Shown piece after piece: positions 12,842 through 12,921 of a stretch of DNA of 12,921 bases. Both the position numbers and the translations under genes were made by a program. The notes below the pieces were generated by a model that was given only the letters and a program-made list of their open reading frames with translations, searched no databases and was not told where the DNA came from. Location of the stretch: positions 1-12,921 of the forward strand of contig DASQVO010000007.1 in assembly GCA_035640715.1 (NCBI GenBank), read 5' to 3'. This stretch comes from DASQVO01 sp035640715. Lineage in GTDB: Bacteria; Actinomycetota; Actinomycetes; Streptosporangiales; Streptosporangiaceae. Every line of letters begins with the position of its first letter. Position 1 is the first letter of the stretch.

Positions 12842-12921
12842 TTACTTTCCTGGCATGCTATTGTCCCCTTCCGGTTTCCCGTCCAGGTCAGCCATCAGAC
12901 CCAGGAACCTCCCTTCGAGTC
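12842..12921 (-). CDS. Possible C-terminal end of a gene entering from the right
   Basis: On the minus strand a frame is open from the window edge and reads LEGRFLGLMADLDGKPEGDN, then SMPGK and TAA at 12844-12842. It is too short to identify and could be chance. The 210 bp between it and the 58-residue membrane protein gene shows no convincing gene. Confidence 0.25.
   Translation of the reverse strand, partial: LEGRFLGLMADLDGKPEGDNSMPGK

Overview
The window is very GC-rich with strong G/C at third codon positions, and several starts look leaderless (a TAnnnT-type -10 hexamer about 7 nt before the start codon). This points to a high-GC actinomycete chromosome or island; I cannot name the genus from the sequence alone. 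No phage, IS transposase, CRISPR or rRNA was seen.

Left block (1-4055, + strand): a tightly packed catabolic-looking operon. It has the C-terminal part of a fumarylacetoacetate-hydrolase (FAH) family enzyme, a 53-codon remnant that appears to join the N-terminus of 3-oxoacid CoA-transferase subunit A to the C-terminus of subunit B, a D-2-hydroxyacid dehydrogenase (CtBP-like), an APH/MtnK-like small-molecule kinase and a divergent enolase. The last four reading frames overlap by exactly 4 nt each (GTGA, ATGA, ATGA). The enolase lacks two normally conserved active-site residues (Glu to Asp at 168, His to Ala at 371). With the dehydrogenase and kinase it suggests a reduce (or oxidise) / phosphorylate / dehydrate route between a 2-keto acid and an enol phosphate. 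Hydroxypyruvate -> D-glycerate -> 2-phosphoglycerate -> PEP is the simplest version; this is inference.

Middle block (4163-6926): a truncated SAM methyltransferase preceded by the tail of another broken gene (- strand), an alpha/beta hydrolase divergent from an LmrA/YxaF-type TetR repressor with a probable operator between them, and a fragment of a second TetR gene. The block ends at the 3' half of a tRNA-Met(CAT) gene followed by a strong hairpin. The tRNA half is the classic scar of an element integrated into a tRNA gene, and implies that the sequence to its left is the inserted side.

Right block (6927-12921): a non-coding stretch with a 30-nt Gly/Tyr-encoding tandem repeat; a DUF6153 membrane protein and a DUF305 lipoprotein (+ strand) with a textbook terminator; a tRNA 5'-half relic; then, on the - strand, a DUF4396 membrane protein and a large permease carrying two C-terminal YHS metal-binding domains. 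About 300 bp upstream of the permease is a near-perfect CsoR-type copper operator overlapping a -10 box. Further right are a frameshifted DUF2218 remnant, a 58-aa two-helix membrane protein and the possible tail of a gene that runs off the window. The theme is handling of a soft metal (probably copper) at the cell envelope.

Overall the window is a mosaic: two functional modules separated by tRNA scars and at least five decayed genes.
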